Shown: positions 1 through 8,473 of the stretch, piece by piece
Layout: each line of letters starts with the position of its first letter
Position numbering within the stretch: the stretch's first letter is position 1
NCBI RefSeq assembly: GCF_026262625.1
Contig: NZ_SHNN01000001.1
Coordinates: forward strand, 1,426,001 to 1,490,000
Source of the DNA: Candidatus Litorirhabdus singularis
Lineage (GTDB): Bacteria; Pseudomonadota; Gammaproteobacteria; Pseudomonadales; Halieaceae
Length of the DNA stretch: 64,000 nucleotides
Direction of reading: 5' to 3'
The notes under the pieces: generated by a model
What the model saw: the letters and a program-made list of their open reading frames with translations, nothing else
What the model was told of the DNA's origin: nothing
Databases searched by the model: none
Translations under genes and position numbers: made by a program

Positions 1-325
1 ACTTGCCATCTTCGGGAAATTGCGCAAGAACACCCTGCAGATGGAGTGAGGGTGGCAGTTCCAGCTGCGTGTTGAACCAGGATTCGAAACCAACGCTGGA
101 TACATCCTCAATCGCTGGTGTATTCGGTCCAAAAGTGGCCTGGCTCAGAAACCGTGAAGCCTCGAGAGCTGTCGGTAGTAGCTCCGGCTCCGGTTCCGGT
201 TCCGGCTCTGGCTCTGGAGTCGGCCCGGGGGACGTGGCTACAGAGCCGTTAGAGCCGCCACCGCCGCAGGAGACCAGGGCGGTGCCAAGGATGGCCAGGA
301 GTAACGCCTGGAGGAGAATTTTCAT
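1..325 (-). CDS. DUF1800-family lipoprotein, N-terminal part (runs off the window)
   Basis: Read on the minus strand from ATG at 325, the protein starts MKILLQALLLAILGTALVSC, a lipoprotein signal with lipobox LVSC, followed by a glycine run and a Pro-Glu dipeptide linker of about 12 residues. Next comes RFLSQATFGP, the typical opening of DUF1800 proteins, which are secreted proteins of unknown function often paired with DUF1501 proteins. About 108 codons are visible and no stop is reached before the window edge. The start is supported by GGAG close upstream on the coding strand. The periodic GC-rich tract at about 178-220 is the coding sequence of the PE linker. Family call is from the motif only. 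Confidence 0.75.
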   Translation of the reverse strand, partial: MKILLQALLLAILGTALVSCGGGGSNGSVATSPGPTPEPEPEPEPEPELLPTALEASRFLSQATFGPNTPAIEDVSSVGFESWFNTQLELPPSLHLQGVLAQFPEDGK

Positions 326-471
326 AAGTCATTCCGCTTGGGGTTCGTAATTGAGTGACGTCAACTGTCCGCTTGTATGACAAGGCTGCAATTTTTTTTC
401 GACAGGGGGTAAAGGTGACAGATAGCGTGGCAGCCGGGGGCGGGGGAAGACTGGCGGTGTCCGGGTTGTTC

Positions 472-1272
472 TCAGAAGGTTTTTTCAATCTCCAACACTG
501 CTAACGCCTGCGTAATCTCGTCCATGCGAGGCTGCATGTCCTCTAGCAGATGCGCCTGGGTGGGTATGTAAAACAGGCCATGATCGATACCTTGCAAGGC
601 TACCTGGGCGCAGCGTTCGGCTGAGATCAGTTCAAGCTCTGCTGGCGCCAGTGCGGCATCGGGCAGTGCTTTGGCAATCAGCGGTGTATATACCGCTCCG
701 GGTAACAGGACGTGCAGCTCCAGGGGCCCGTCTTGCTGTTCTATGCGCAGCCACTCCAGAGCCACCAGCAGGGCGTGCTTGGTGGCTGCATAAAAGGCCA
801 TTTTCCCCTTCTTGACGGCATCGGGGACGCTAAGTGAATTCTCAGAAGCGGTCACCAAGAGGCGACCGTTTGACCCGTTATGCTCCAATAGTCGTGCATA
901 GGACTGGGCGATTTTTAACCCGGCATAAAAGTTGACTTCCCAGAGTGCCTGCAGCGAGTCACTATTGAGCATGTCTTCCTGCACCGGGCTACCCCGATGC
1001 CCAATGCCGGCATTAGAGCAAATAAGGTCCAGTCGCCCCGACGTTGCCCAACATTTTTCTATCAGGGTTGCGGCCGCTTCGGGATTTGACAGATCGCATT
1101 CTATAGCGCGGGCGGATGGGCCAATTGCGTTGGCGGTAGCTTCGGCGCCAGCCAGGTTGCGGTCGGCGCAGATGACGCTGGCACCGCGAATGGCGAGTTC
1201 TCGTGCCAGGGCTTCACCGATACCGGAGGCGGCACCGGTAACCAGCGCAGTGGTTCCTTTGTAGTCAGGCAA
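472..1272 (-). CDS. SDR family NAD(P)-dependent oxidoreductase
   Basis: A 266-residue classical short-chain dehydrogenase. The cofactor glycine motif TGAASGIG lies at residues 12-19, the structural NAG at 87-89, a catalytic serine at about 143-146 (TASENS), and YAATK supplies Tyr161 and Lys165. Length is normal for the family. The N-terminal VTGAASGIG is close to that of steroid and alcohol SDRs, but the substrate cannot be read from the sequence. It sits between the divergently unrelated DUF1800 gene and the cytochrome pair on the same strand; the 96 nt gap to the cytochrome gene argues against a tight operon. Confidence 0.88.
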   Translation of the reverse strand: MPDYKGTTALVTGAASGIGEALARELAIRGASVICADRNLAGAEATANAIGPSARAIECDLSNPEAAATLIEKCWATSGRLDLICSNAGIGHRGSPVQEDMLNSDSLQALWEVNFYAGLKIAQSYARLLEHNGSNGRLLVTASENSLSVPDAVKKGKMAFYAATKHALLVALEWLRIEQQDGPLELHVLLPGAVYTPLIAKALPDAALAPAELELISAERCAQVALQGIDHGLFYIPTQAHLLEDMQPRMDEITQALAVLEIEKTF

Positions 1273-1368
1273 TGCTCATGTCCCTATAGTCAGTTGGCCA
1301 GTCCGCAGTCCAGTAGACACAGACTAAGCCCTGCTATCCAAAGTCAGACCCTGCTGACAAAGTCTGAC

Positions 1369-2688
1369 CTACTCAATCTCACCTGTCTCCAGCCGTTTCT
1401 CGTAAATCCCCTCCAGCTTGTAGAGGTCTTGCTGGAGTTCAAAAAAGCCGTGCCAGTGTGCGTAATCCGCCGCGCCCATCATGGCACCCTGGCGTGCGCG
1501 CCGACCCTCGTGGTGCCATAAATAATAATAAGTAATCTGAAACTCATCAGTCCAGGGGTTTTCCTTGAGCAAGCCTTTGGCTTTCAAATCCTTGAGCATC
1601 TCAGTCGCGGGTTCGTAATAGGCCACGTTGTAGAGCTTGACGGCTTTATCGCCTTGGGTGAAAAAGTTGTTGGTGTGACTTCCGGTATGGCAGTTGTTGC
1701 ACACCATCTTCATTTTCTTACGGCCTTCTGGTCCATCGCCCAGCAGCGGGCTAAGCACGTCATCTGAGCCGCGTACCTTGGATTCCTTGGCCCACAGGTT
1801 CCAATACAGGCGTTCGGTTATATTGTGCGTTACAGACAGCTCTCCAATCCCGCTCATGTGACAAGTGGCGCAGGTGGGTCCGCGATAGTCGCCAGGTTCC
1901 CAGGCATCCGGCGCAGTGTCGAACTCCCACTCGTCACCTTCGGTGTTGTAGAGATGTCCGTGTTTGGAGTTGTTAAAAATTTCTATGTTGGGATGATCTG
2001 GTCCCAAGTGACAGGAGGCGCAGGCATGCGGGTGGCGGGCCTCACCAATATCAAATTTGTGCCGGCTGTGGCAGGCGGTGCAGCTTCCGGTAGAGCCATC
2101 GGGGTAAATATTGCCCATACCATTGTTGGGCCAGGTCTCGGGGGTGGGGCGGTTGTCTTCATCCAATAAAATTTCGGTGCCATGGCATTGCATGCAACCG
2201 GTCTCGCCGGGTGCGCCCGACAACTCGGGGTGATTGCGACCTTCATGCACAACTTGCAGAGCATGCAGGCTGTCCTTGGGGATTATCTGGCGATAGGCGC
2301 GGAAATGTCCGCTGGCATCAAACTGTTCTTTGGCCGCAACGTGGCAGCGACCACAAACTGCGGGAGAAACCAGAGGCGATACGAATACTGGCGTGTCTTC
2401 AACATTGGCATGGCGCATGGCGTGGGGGGCATCTTCCGCCACCTGGTGGCAGTCGATGCACGAAATACCTGCGTGTGCATGGCGACTGTCTTTCCAGTCG
2501 GCGACCTGGCCAGGGGTGATTTGCTGGTGGCAGGTGATACAGGCTTTGCCTTCGGTGGACAGGCCGCGGTCAATTTTTAGCGTTTTGACGTTAGCCACGC
2601 TCATTCCAGTGGACTCAGCCAGCGTTGACGGGCTGGCCAAAATCAGTAGTAGTGGCAGGATGAAAGCGAAGCCGGTGATGGTTTTCAT
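1369..2688 (-). CDS. Octaheme c-type cytochrome of the hydroxylamine oxidoreductase (HAO) family
   Basis: From ATG at 2688 (AGGAG upstream) the protein has 439 residues, a Sec signal peptide ending near residue 24, and eight CXXCH heme sites starting at Cys50, 77, 112, 165, 203, 223, 273 and 330. After the last heme comes WHHEGRRARQG (391-401) and then MMG, DY and HWHG, the C-terminal signature of the HAO family. Family members oxidise hydroxylamine or hydrazine, or reduce nitrite, in the periplasm. Tyr409 in the DY motif may be the tyrosine that cross-links heme P460 in oxidising HAOs, but that needs an alignment. The protein is shorter than nitrifier HAO, as is common for HAO-like proteins outside nitrifiers. 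It overlaps the NapC-type gene by four bases (ATGA), implying translational coupling and electron exchange with the quinone pool. Confidence 0.85.
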   Translation of the reverse strand: MKTITGFAFILPLLLILASPSTLAESTGMSVANVKTLKIDRGLSTEGKACITCHQQITPGQVADWKDSRHAHAGISCIDCHQVAEDAPHAMRHANVEDTPVFVSPLVSPAVCGRCHVAAKEQFDASGHFRAYRQIIPKDSLHALQVVHEGRNHPELSGAPGETGCMQCHGTEILLDEDNRPTPETWPNNGMGNIYPDGSTGSCTACHSRHKFDIGEARHPHACASCHLGPDHPNIEIFNNSKHGHLYNTEGDEWEFDTAPDAWEPGDYRGPTCATCHMSGIGELSVTHNITERLYWNLWAKESKVRGSDDVLSPLLGDGPEGRKKMKMVCNNCHTGSHTNNFFTQGDKAVKLYNVAYYEPATEMLKDLKAKGLLKENPWTDEFQITYYYLWHHEGRRARQGAMMGAADYAHWHGFFELQQDLYKLEGIYEKRLETGEIE

Positions 2689-3263
2689 GGTGTGTCTCCT
2701 TGCTGCGTTTGCTTCCAGCCCAGATTTTCCAGGTGGTAACCTAATCTGTTGTGACCAACGTGCTGATGGCAGCTGACGCATTGCTTTTCTGTTTCACCGG
2801 CAAAATAGCTGCGATGCGGTCGAAACGCCTTGCTATTGGCCTGGGTGGTTTCTTCCAGATACTTATGGCATCCCAGGCATCCGGAGTCGTAAACGAATCG
2901 CTCCCGATGCTCGCGCAGGGCGTGCCAATCGATTTCGTGGGGTTCTTTGATTAGCGCCATGGTCGGATCCACGATTCCGTGGCGTGCTTTGACGACAAAG
3001 TAATGTAGGGAGTTACCGTGGGGTAGATGGCAGTCGTTGCAAGCGGCCCTTACGCCTGCGGGGTTGTTGCCCCCATGCACGTCCTCGCGATAGGCTCGCG
3101 CAATCGGCTCATAGGCATGACAGCCGGTACAAAATTCGTAGTCACCGGTAACGTGAAAGGCAGTATCAAAAGCCGCCCAGCTGGCTATAGCACCTAACCC
3201 GACAATGGCGAGCAATGCCCCGATTTTAGTGACTTTGCTGCTAAGAAAGCTCACATGAACCAA
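2685..3263 (-). CDS. NapC/NirT-type tetraheme membrane cytochrome c
   Basis: A 192-residue protein with one N-terminal transmembrane anchor (about residues 12-33) and four CXXCH sites at Cys45, 75, 129 and 162. Size and layout fit the NapC/NirT/NrfH family, which passes electrons between membrane quinol and periplasmic multiheme enzymes; nitrifiers use the related cytochrome cM552 in the opposite direction. It is the first gene of a pair and its TGA overlaps the ATG of the octaheme gene. The start is uncertain: the coordinate given uses TTG at 3263, which sits too close to the AAAGGG at 3265-3270; GTG at 3254, three codons later, has better spacing. Confidence 0.85.
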   Translation of the reverse strand: MVHVSFLSSKVTKIGALLAIVGLGAIASWAAFDTAFHVTGDYEFCTGCHAYEPIARAYREDVHGGNNPAGVRAACNDCHLPHGNSLHYFVVKARHGIVDPTMALIKEPHEIDWHALREHRERFVYDSGCLGCHKYLEETTQANSKAFRPHRSYFAGETEKQCVSCHQHVGHNRLGYHLENLGWKQTQQGDTP

Positions 3264-3555
3264 ACCCTTTGTAAAGATTCTTTATTATCGGGGTGGCCAC
3301 TAACGTAGCAAGTGCCTTGACCCTCGTTATGAGCTCAGCATAGCAGAGCTTCAAGCAATGAGCAGAAATTTCATAAAGCTGCTTTCACGACTCAATAGCT
3401 TGGCTGTTCATGCGAGATCTTGTCTTTAGTGATGATTCTGGGGGAAGATCACAGTAGTTTGTCCAAATGTTGTCCACCTGCCCACGCCGGCTGCACTGGC
3501 TGCTGCAATCTGATGCCAATGTGAGGACGTAACTCTCCGTTTGAGGATGCCACCA

Positions 3556-4023
3556 ATGGAATTGCTAAAGACTGACCTGATTCGAAACGCGCTGCAGCGG
3601 CCGCTGGTGGTTGGCGCTCTGCAAAAGACCGTGCCGCGTATGGATCGATTTTTGCTGAGCGTCAGTCGCGGCTGGATCAACACCGGGATGTTATCTGTGG
3701 CCCTGGTGGAAACTACGGGTGCCAAAAGCGGATTGCCAAGGGAGATCCCAACGCTGTGCATGCCAGTAGGTAACGCGATCGTGCTGGTCGGTTCTAATTG
3801 GGGTAAGGCCTCGGCGCCAGGCTGGATTCATAATCTACGTGCCAGCGGGCAGGCTCAGGTGACTTTTCGCGGTTATAAAGGCCCGATGGCGGCCAAAGAA
3901 CTTAGCGGCCGCAGCCGTCAGGACATGTGGAAACGCCTGGTGGAGTATAACCCGCAGTATGGGCGTTACCAGGAGCAGGCGGGGCGGCAGTTGCCCGTGA
4001 TGCTGTTAGAGAGAGTCTCTTAG
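3556..4023 (+). CDS. Nitroreductase / deazaflavin-dependent oxidoreductase (DDN-like, split-barrel fold)
   Basis: About 155 residues. The stretches AKSGLPREIPTL, VGSNWGKASAPGWIHNLRA, a Gln-Val-Thr-Phe strand and a C-terminal PVMLLERV match the DDN family (pfam04075), whose studied actinobacterial members use F420 to reduce nitroimidazoles or quinones. Whether this protein uses F420 or another flavin is unknown. ATG at 3556 is chosen because GAGG at 3543-3546 lies nine bases upstream; ATG at 3547 and TTG at 3541 are in frame but poorly placed. Other flavin split-barrel or LLM proteins of F420-linked families occur at 7968 and 31264. Confidence 0.8.
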   Translation: MELLKTDLIRNALQRPLVVGALQKTVPRMDRFLLSVSRGWINTGMLSVALVETTGAKSGLPREIPTLCMPVGNAIVLVGSNWGKASAPGWIHNLRASGQAQVTFRGYKGPMAAKELSGRSRQDMWKRLVEYNPQYGRYQEQAGRQLPVMLLERVS

Positions 4024-4042
4024 TCAATGAGGTTGAGTCGCG

Positions 4043-4192
4043 ATGCGCAAGCAAGACCTGCCCTCAAAAATTTGCCCTATTTGTGAGCGCCCCTTCACCT
4101 GGCGCGCCCGCTGGCGTAACAACTGGGAGGCGGTAGTGTATTGCTCACGACGCTGCTCCGGGCAACGCAACAGTCGGGGTCGGCAGCGATAA
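4043..4192 (+). CDS. Small DUF2256 zinc-ribbon-like protein
   Basis: A complete 49-residue ORF, MRKQDLPSKICPICERPF followed by TWRARWRNNW and YCSRRC. The spaced CPIC and YCSRRC motifs, with tryptophan-rich sequence between them, are the DUF2256 pattern of short proteins with a probable zinc site. Function is unknown. The gene starts 20 bases after the stop of the DDN-like gene and may be co-transcribed with it; GAGG and TTGAG precede the ATG. I am confident it is a real gene because the family pattern spans the whole ORF. Confidence 0.8.
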   Translation: MRKQDLPSKICPICERPFTWRARWRNNWEAVVYCSRRCSGQRNSRGRQR

Positions 4193-4319
4193 ACCGAGCT
4201 GCTCTGGTGAAAGGTGCGAGAGGTTGTTTTCTTTCTGGCTCGACTGTCGGTATATTGATCGGCTCAGCGGAAGGGTATGTACATCCTTCTACCGACTTTA
4301 AATACTGATGGAATAATAA

Positions 4320-5318
4320 ATGCAATTAGTGAATCAGAAAGTAGTTTTGGCACGGCGACCACAGGGCATGCCCACCGCCGAAGATTTCGAATTTGTTGAA
4401 GAACCCGTTGCGGAGCCAGAGCCCGGTCAGGTCGTCATTGAGGTGGATCATCTGGGAATAGATGCCTTTATCGCTACGACATTAGATCACGACGGCCATC
4501 ACGGCCAGAACGCTCTGCAGTCGGCCATTATTGCATTGGGCACAGGACGTATTGTGGCAAGCCTTAACGACGACTTTGCTGTCGATGATTGGGTTTTTGG
4601 CGGCATGGGCGCACAGCGCTACAACGTTTGTGGCACAGAGATGCTGCGTAAGCTGGACCCAAACTTGGCGCCGCCGCGCTCGTATCTTGGGGTGCTGGGA
4701 ATGACAACCGGTCTCACCGCTTATGCCGGTATGTTGCTGGTGGGTCAGGTGAAAGAGGGTGACACAGTGGCAGTTTCAGCGGCAGCAGGCGCGGTTGGTA
4801 CCGTGGCCTGCCAGCTCGCTAAAGTGCGCGGCGCTAACGTTATCGGTATTGCGGGCGGCCCGCAGAAATGTGAGTTTTTGGAGTCTATTGGATGCAGCGG
4901 CACCATAGATTACAAGAATAGTGATGTGGCCAGCGAGCTCAAGCGCCTGGCACCGGACGGACTGAATGTCTTCTTTGATAATGTCGGTGGCAGTATTCTG
5001 GATGCCGCACTGGATAATTTGGCCATGGAAGCACGAGTGGTCATTTGCGGTGCAATTTCGCAGTACGCACACATGGCCGCTGTCGAAGGCCCCTCGCTCT
5101 ATCTGCGACTGGCGGAGCGTAATTCCAGCATGCGCGGGTTTACTGTCGATCATTTCACTTCACAGTTTCCCAAGATGGAAGCGGACCTGGCCGGCTGGTC
5201 GGCGGAAGGTAAGGTTAACTTACCAGAGCATATAGAGCAGGGCCTGGAGCGGTTCCCGGATGCATTGGGAATGTTGTACTCAGGCGGCCATACCGGAAAG
5301 CTGCTTCTTAAGCCGTAA
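4320..5318 (+). CDS. Zinc-independent MDR-family NADP-dependent oxidoreductase
   Basis: A 332-residue medium-chain reductase of the leukotriene-B4-dehydrogenase / CurA type. The N-terminal GroES-like part opens with VLARRPQGMPTAEDF, the middle has GMTTGLTAYAG and SAAAGAVGTVACQLAK (nucleotide-binding loop), then RLAPDGLNVFFDNVGG, a family signature. No structural or catalytic zinc cysteines are present. Members reduce the alkenal/alkenone double bond with NADPH. A close paralogue lies at 10573-11577 on the other strand. It follows a 127 nt non-coding stretch and is transcribed with no obvious partner. Confidence 0.88.
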   Translation: MQLVNQKVVLARRPQGMPTAEDFEFVEEPVAEPEPGQVVIEVDHLGIDAFIATTLDHDGHHGQNALQSAIIALGTGRIVASLNDDFAVDDWVFGGMGAQRYNVCGTEMLRKLDPNLAPPRSYLGVLGMTTGLTAYAGMLLVGQVKEGDTVAVSAAAGAVGTVACQLAKVRGANVIGIAGGPQKCEFLESIGCSGTIDYKNSDVASELKRLAPDGLNVFFDNVGGSILDAALDNLAMEARVVICGAISQYAHMAAVEGPSLYLRLAERNSSMRGFTVDHFTSQFPKMEADLAGWSAEGKVNLPEHIEQGLERFPDALGMLYSGGHTGKLLLKP

Positions 5319-5454
5319 GCACTCGTCAACCGGACAGCTTGTCAGCCGAGTTCATGGCGGCAGGCTGACCGGGCTTTGACAACATCATTGGATTCACCGA
5401 TGCTGCAGACTCTGCGCGCCGCATGAATCCGGTGCCTCAAGTACTGGAGTATTC

Positions 5455-6828
5455 ATGCAGCAAGAATCGGGCGCGCTGAGCTTTCGGGAGAGGGCGGGCT
5501 ATGGGCTTGGTGATACGGCTTCAAACTTCTTCTTCCAGACCTTCAATATTTTCCTGCTTTATTACTATACCGATGTCTTCGGTATTCCGGCCGCCGCCGT
5601 CGGCACCATGTTTTTTGTCTCCAAGCTCTGGGATGCCTTGAACGACCCCTTAATGGGCGCGTTGTCAGATCGCACCCAGACCCGGTTCGGCAAGTTCCGC
5701 CCCTATTTGCTGTGGATGGCAGTTCCTTACGGCGTCATGGGTTACCTGATGTTTGCAGGCCCTCAGTTTGATGATACGGGTCGTCTAATTTATGCGTGGG
5801 TCACCTACACACTGATGATGATGCTTTATACCGCGATTAACGTACCTTACTCCGCTTTGATGGGCGTTATGAGCCCGCTGTCATCGGAGCGCACGGTCCT
5901 CTCCAGCTTCCGTTTTGTGGGTGCCTTTGGTGGTGGTTTGCTGATCTCGATGCTGGTGCGACCCATGGTGCAATATTTTGGTGTAGAGGATGAAGCTCAA
6001 GGCTTCAGAATCACCATGGCTCTGTTTGCCGTTGTGTCTATTGCATTGTTCTGGGTCACCTTTGCCACCACCAGAGAGCGTGTTGAGTCGACCACGGAAG
6101 AGCACGATACTATTCGTCGCGATCTGAAACTGTTGCTGCGTAACAGACCTTGGTTAGTGTTGTGCGTGGCCGGAGTGTTGACCCTTTCCAGTGTCGCGCT
6201 CAAAGGTGCAGTCACTCTGTATTATTTTAAATATTATGTGTTGGACGATGGCAGCGCTTACTTCTGGATTTTTGATCGCACCACGTTTTTTCTAACCATG
6301 AATTCCTTGGCGTTGATAATCGGCGTCTGTTGTACCAAGTGGTTGAGCGACCGTTTCGAGAAGAAATTCCTGATGATTGTGCTGTCATTGGGCAGTGCCG
6401 CCTGCGCCGCCGGTCTGTTTTTTGTGCCGCCTGACCAGTATTGGTCTATGCTGCTGGTGAGTTGTGCGGGTGCCGTCCTGTCCGGACCCACCGCGCCGCT
6501 GGTCTGGGCCATGTATGGTGATGTCGCTGATTACGGCGAGTGGAAGTTTCGCCGGCGTACTACCGGATTGATTTTTTCTGCCTCAATGTTTGCCCAAAAA
6601 TTTGGTCTCACTATAGGTGCCGGACTTTCGGGCTGGTTATTGGCAGCGTTCGGCTATGTCGCTAATGCGCCGCAGTCCGAGGACTCGCTGCTGGGTATTC
6701 GTCTGCTGTTTACCGTGATACCTGCCGCGATCGCGCTGCTGAATGTGCTGGTGCTGATGTTCTATTCTCTGTCCGATACTCAGGTGGCCAGCATAGAACG
6801 GGAGCTGGCGCTGAGAAACAGCGCCTGA
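5455..6828 (+). CDS. GPH-family (MelB-like) cation:sugar symporter, MFS fold
   Basis: A 457-residue membrane protein with about 12 hydrophobic segments. The N-terminus (RAGYGLGDTASNFFFQTFN) and WDALNDPLMGALSDRT then GKFRPYLLW are hallmark GPH (glycoside-pentoside-hexuronide) motifs, including the Asp-rich cation site in helix II. It imports a sugar or glycoside with Na+ or H+. ATG at 5455 has TGGAG upstream. The next gene encodes a GH17-like lipoprotein, so a laminari-oligosaccharide is a reasonable guess for the substrate; the transported sugar is not shown by sequence. Confidence 0.87.
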   Translation: MQQESGALSFRERAGYGLGDTASNFFFQTFNIFLLYYYTDVFGIPAAAVGTMFFVSKLWDALNDPLMGALSDRTQTRFGKFRPYLLWMAVPYGVMGYLMFAGPQFDDTGRLIYAWVTYTLMMMLYTAINVPYSALMGVMSPLSSERTVLSSFRFVGAFGGGLLISMLVRPMVQYFGVEDEAQGFRITMALFAVVSIALFWVTFATTRERVESTTEEHDTIRRDLKLLLRNRPWLVLCVAGVLTLSSVALKGAVTLYYFKYYVLDDGSAYFWIFDRTTFFLTMNSLALIIGVCCTKWLSDRFEKKFLMIVLSLGSAACAAGLFFVPPDQYWSMLLVSCAGAVLSGPTAPLVWAMYGDVADYGEWKFRRRTTGLIFSASMFAQKFGLTIGAGLSGWLLAAFGYVANAPQSEDSLLGIRLLFTVIPAAIALLNVLVLMFYSLSDTQVASIERELALRNSA

Positions 6829-6885
6829 CGGGCAACTTTTGCGGGCATTATGGCGGCGGCACCCTAAAGCGTGTAAAAATGGCGC

Positions 6886-7965
6886 ATGCGTACACCGATC
6901 AATCTTTTAAATTTAATGATGGCGAGTCTACTGTGCCTCGGCGTAGTCGCCTGTGTTGGTGAAAAGTCAGCGCCGGCCATCTCCAGTACCCCTGACCCTC
7001 AACCAATGGAAGAAAATTACTTGCAAAGTAAAACAGATTTAATGACTGGCGAAGTCATGGCCGTAGCCTATTCCGGGTTTCGTGAGGGTCAGCACCCTGA
7101 CCGCGGCGACGGGGCGGTTAATCCGTCTGTGGCAGAGATCAGTGAGGATCTCGATATCCTGGTTGCTCATGGTTTCAAGCTGATTCGTTTGTACGACTCG
7201 GGGGAAAATTCGCAGACCGTACTTACACTGATTAAAGAACGCGGCCTGCCGCTTAAGGTTTTGCTGGGCATGTGGCTGGAAGCAGAATTCAGTAACCACG
7301 AGGGCTGCGCCTGGCTGCATGAACCGATACCAGAGTCCGAGCTGGCGGAAAATACCCTTGGCAATCTGGCCGAAGTTGAGCGCGGTATTGAGCTGGCTAA
7401 TCGCTATCCGGAGATCATAGTGGCCATCAATGTCGGCAACGAAGCTCTGGTGGATTGGAATGATCACATGGTGACTGTCGATAGCATGGTGCGTTATTTG
7501 CGTCTGACCCGGCAGGCGGTTGAGCAGCCCGTAAGCACCGCCGACAACTATGAGTGGTGGATACGTGATGGCGCCAGCTTGATCGATGAAGTGGATTTTT
7601 TGGGGGTACATACTTACCCGGTATGGGAGGGCAGGTCGATTGATGATGGCCTGAGTTACACCATTGAGAATATTGAACGGGTGCATGCGGCGCTGCCCGA
7701 TAAACCTATCGTCATTCTGGAGGCCGGCTGGGCCTCAACCGCCATAGAGTTTGGTGATCGCGCCGGTGAGGTGCAGCAGCAGCGTTACTATAAGGAGTTG
7801 GGCGACTGGGCTACAGCGACTAATACAACGGTGTTCTTTTTCGAGGCATTCGATGAGCCTTGGAAAGGCGACCCGGCGCAGGAACTTGGCGCGGAGAAAC
7901 ACTGGGGGCTATTTTTCGTGGACCGGACGCCTAAACAGGTTATGCAAACAGAGCAGGAGAGATAG
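6886..7965 (+). CDS. GH17-like beta-1,3-glucan hydrolase, lipoprotein
   Basis: A 359-residue protein with a lipoprotein signal (lipobox VVAC, Cys23). It has the TIM-barrel markers of clan GH-A family 17: GFKLIRLYDSG near residues 96-106, the acid/base glutamate in NVGNEA (Glu186), and the nucleophile in ILEAGWAS (Glu279). GH17 enzymes cut or transglycosylate beta-1,3-glucans such as laminarin. The lipid anchor suggests action at the outer membrane or periplasm. It follows the GPH symporter by 57 bases, consistent with a small glucan-uptake operon. ATG at 6886 is the in-frame start; a nearby ATG at 6879 is in another frame. Confidence 0.82.
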   Translation: MRTPINLLNLMMASLLCLGVVACVGEKSAPAISSTPDPQPMEENYLQSKTDLMTGEVMAVAYSGFREGQHPDRGDGAVNPSVAEISEDLDILVAHGFKLIRLYDSGENSQTVLTLIKERGLPLKVLLGMWLEAEFSNHEGCAWLHEPIPESELAENTLGNLAEVERGIELANRYPEIIVAINVGNEALVDWNDHMVTVDSMVRYLRLTRQAVEQPVSTADNYEWWIRDGASLIDEVDFLGVHTYPVWEGRSIDDGLSYTIENIERVHAALPDKPIVILEAGWASTAIEFGDRAGEVQQQRYYKELGDWATATNTTVFFFEAFDEPWKGDPAQELGAEKHWGLFFVDRTPKQVMQTEQER

Positions 7966-7967
7966 CC

Positions 7968-8414
7968 TTGCAACTGAATGAAAAGCAGCTGGCAACACTA
8001 AATTCCAATTTTTTGGGTACTCTGAGCACCATCCGTCATAGCGATGGTTTAATTTCCAGTAACCCGGTTGGCTTTACCTGGAACGGAAAAGAAGTCGAGG
8101 TTTCAACAATCAAAGGTCGGATCAAATATCACAATGTGCTGGCGGATCCCCGCGCTACCTTTTGCGTTATAGACCCCGATGATCATATGACCTATGTAGA
8201 AATACGCGGCAACGTGCGGGTGGAGGATGATATTGACAAGCAGTACCTGCGCGCACAGTTTAAAAAGCATACCGGCGATGAGCTGCCCGATGATCTGGAC
8301 CCGCCCGATGCCGAGCGGGTGGTGCTCTATTTAACACCGGAGCAGGTTTCCAGCCCGCAGCTATACGGTGGCCGCTTTGATAACAAGTATGACATCAAAG
8401 GGCAGGAGGATTAG
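7968..8414 (+). CDS. PPOX-class (pyridoxamine-phosphate-oxidase-like) flavoprotein, F420-type
   Basis: A 148-residue split-barrel protein: LNSNFLGTLSTIRHSDG, NPVGFTWNGKEVEVST, KGRIKYHNVLADPR and a YVEIRGNVRVEDD strand are typical of the PPOX-class F420-dependent reductase family. The cofactor (F420, FMN or heme) cannot be decided here. The start is a TTG at 7968, because the only nearby ATG is out of frame and a good AGGAGAG sits seven bases upstream, overlapping the end of the GH17 gene; the two genes are two bases apart and probably co-transcribed, although no functional link is evident. Confidence 0.8.
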   Translation: MQLNEKQLATLNSNFLGTLSTIRHSDGLISSNPVGFTWNGKEVEVSTIKGRIKYHNVLADPRATFCVIDPDDHMTYVEIRGNVRVEDDIDKQYLRAQFKKHTGDELPDDLDPPDAERVVLYLTPEQVSSPQLYGGRFDNKYDIKGQED

Positions 8415-8473
8415 CGGACGCTGCCCCCCCCCCTGTTGGCCGCGCTGTCGCACGGTTTTTGATACGACTTGGG

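Noticed and set aside
178-225. Microsatellite-like CCGGTT/CTCCGG tract as a regulatory repeat
   Set aside because: Explained as the codons of a Pro-Glu linker after the lipobox.
3-350. 115-residue plus-strand ORF with Gly-Ser repeats
   Set aside because: It is the antisense of the DUF1800 lipoprotein; its repeats mirror the PE linker and there is no family resemblance.
1329-1369. Two imperfect 19-20 base tandem units sharing CCCTGCT and AAAGTC-GA
   Set aside because: Too short and imperfect, and only two copies; not a CRISPR or mobile-element feature.
2689-2781. N-terminal 31-residue extension of the octaheme cytochrome
   Set aside because: The added residues lie in the coding region of the NapC-type gene and precede a good signal peptide with AGGAG at 2688.
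8424-8433. Run of ten C residues
   Set aside because: It is intergenic between convergent genes, so phase variation of a coding frame is not possible; possible sequencing uncertainty only.
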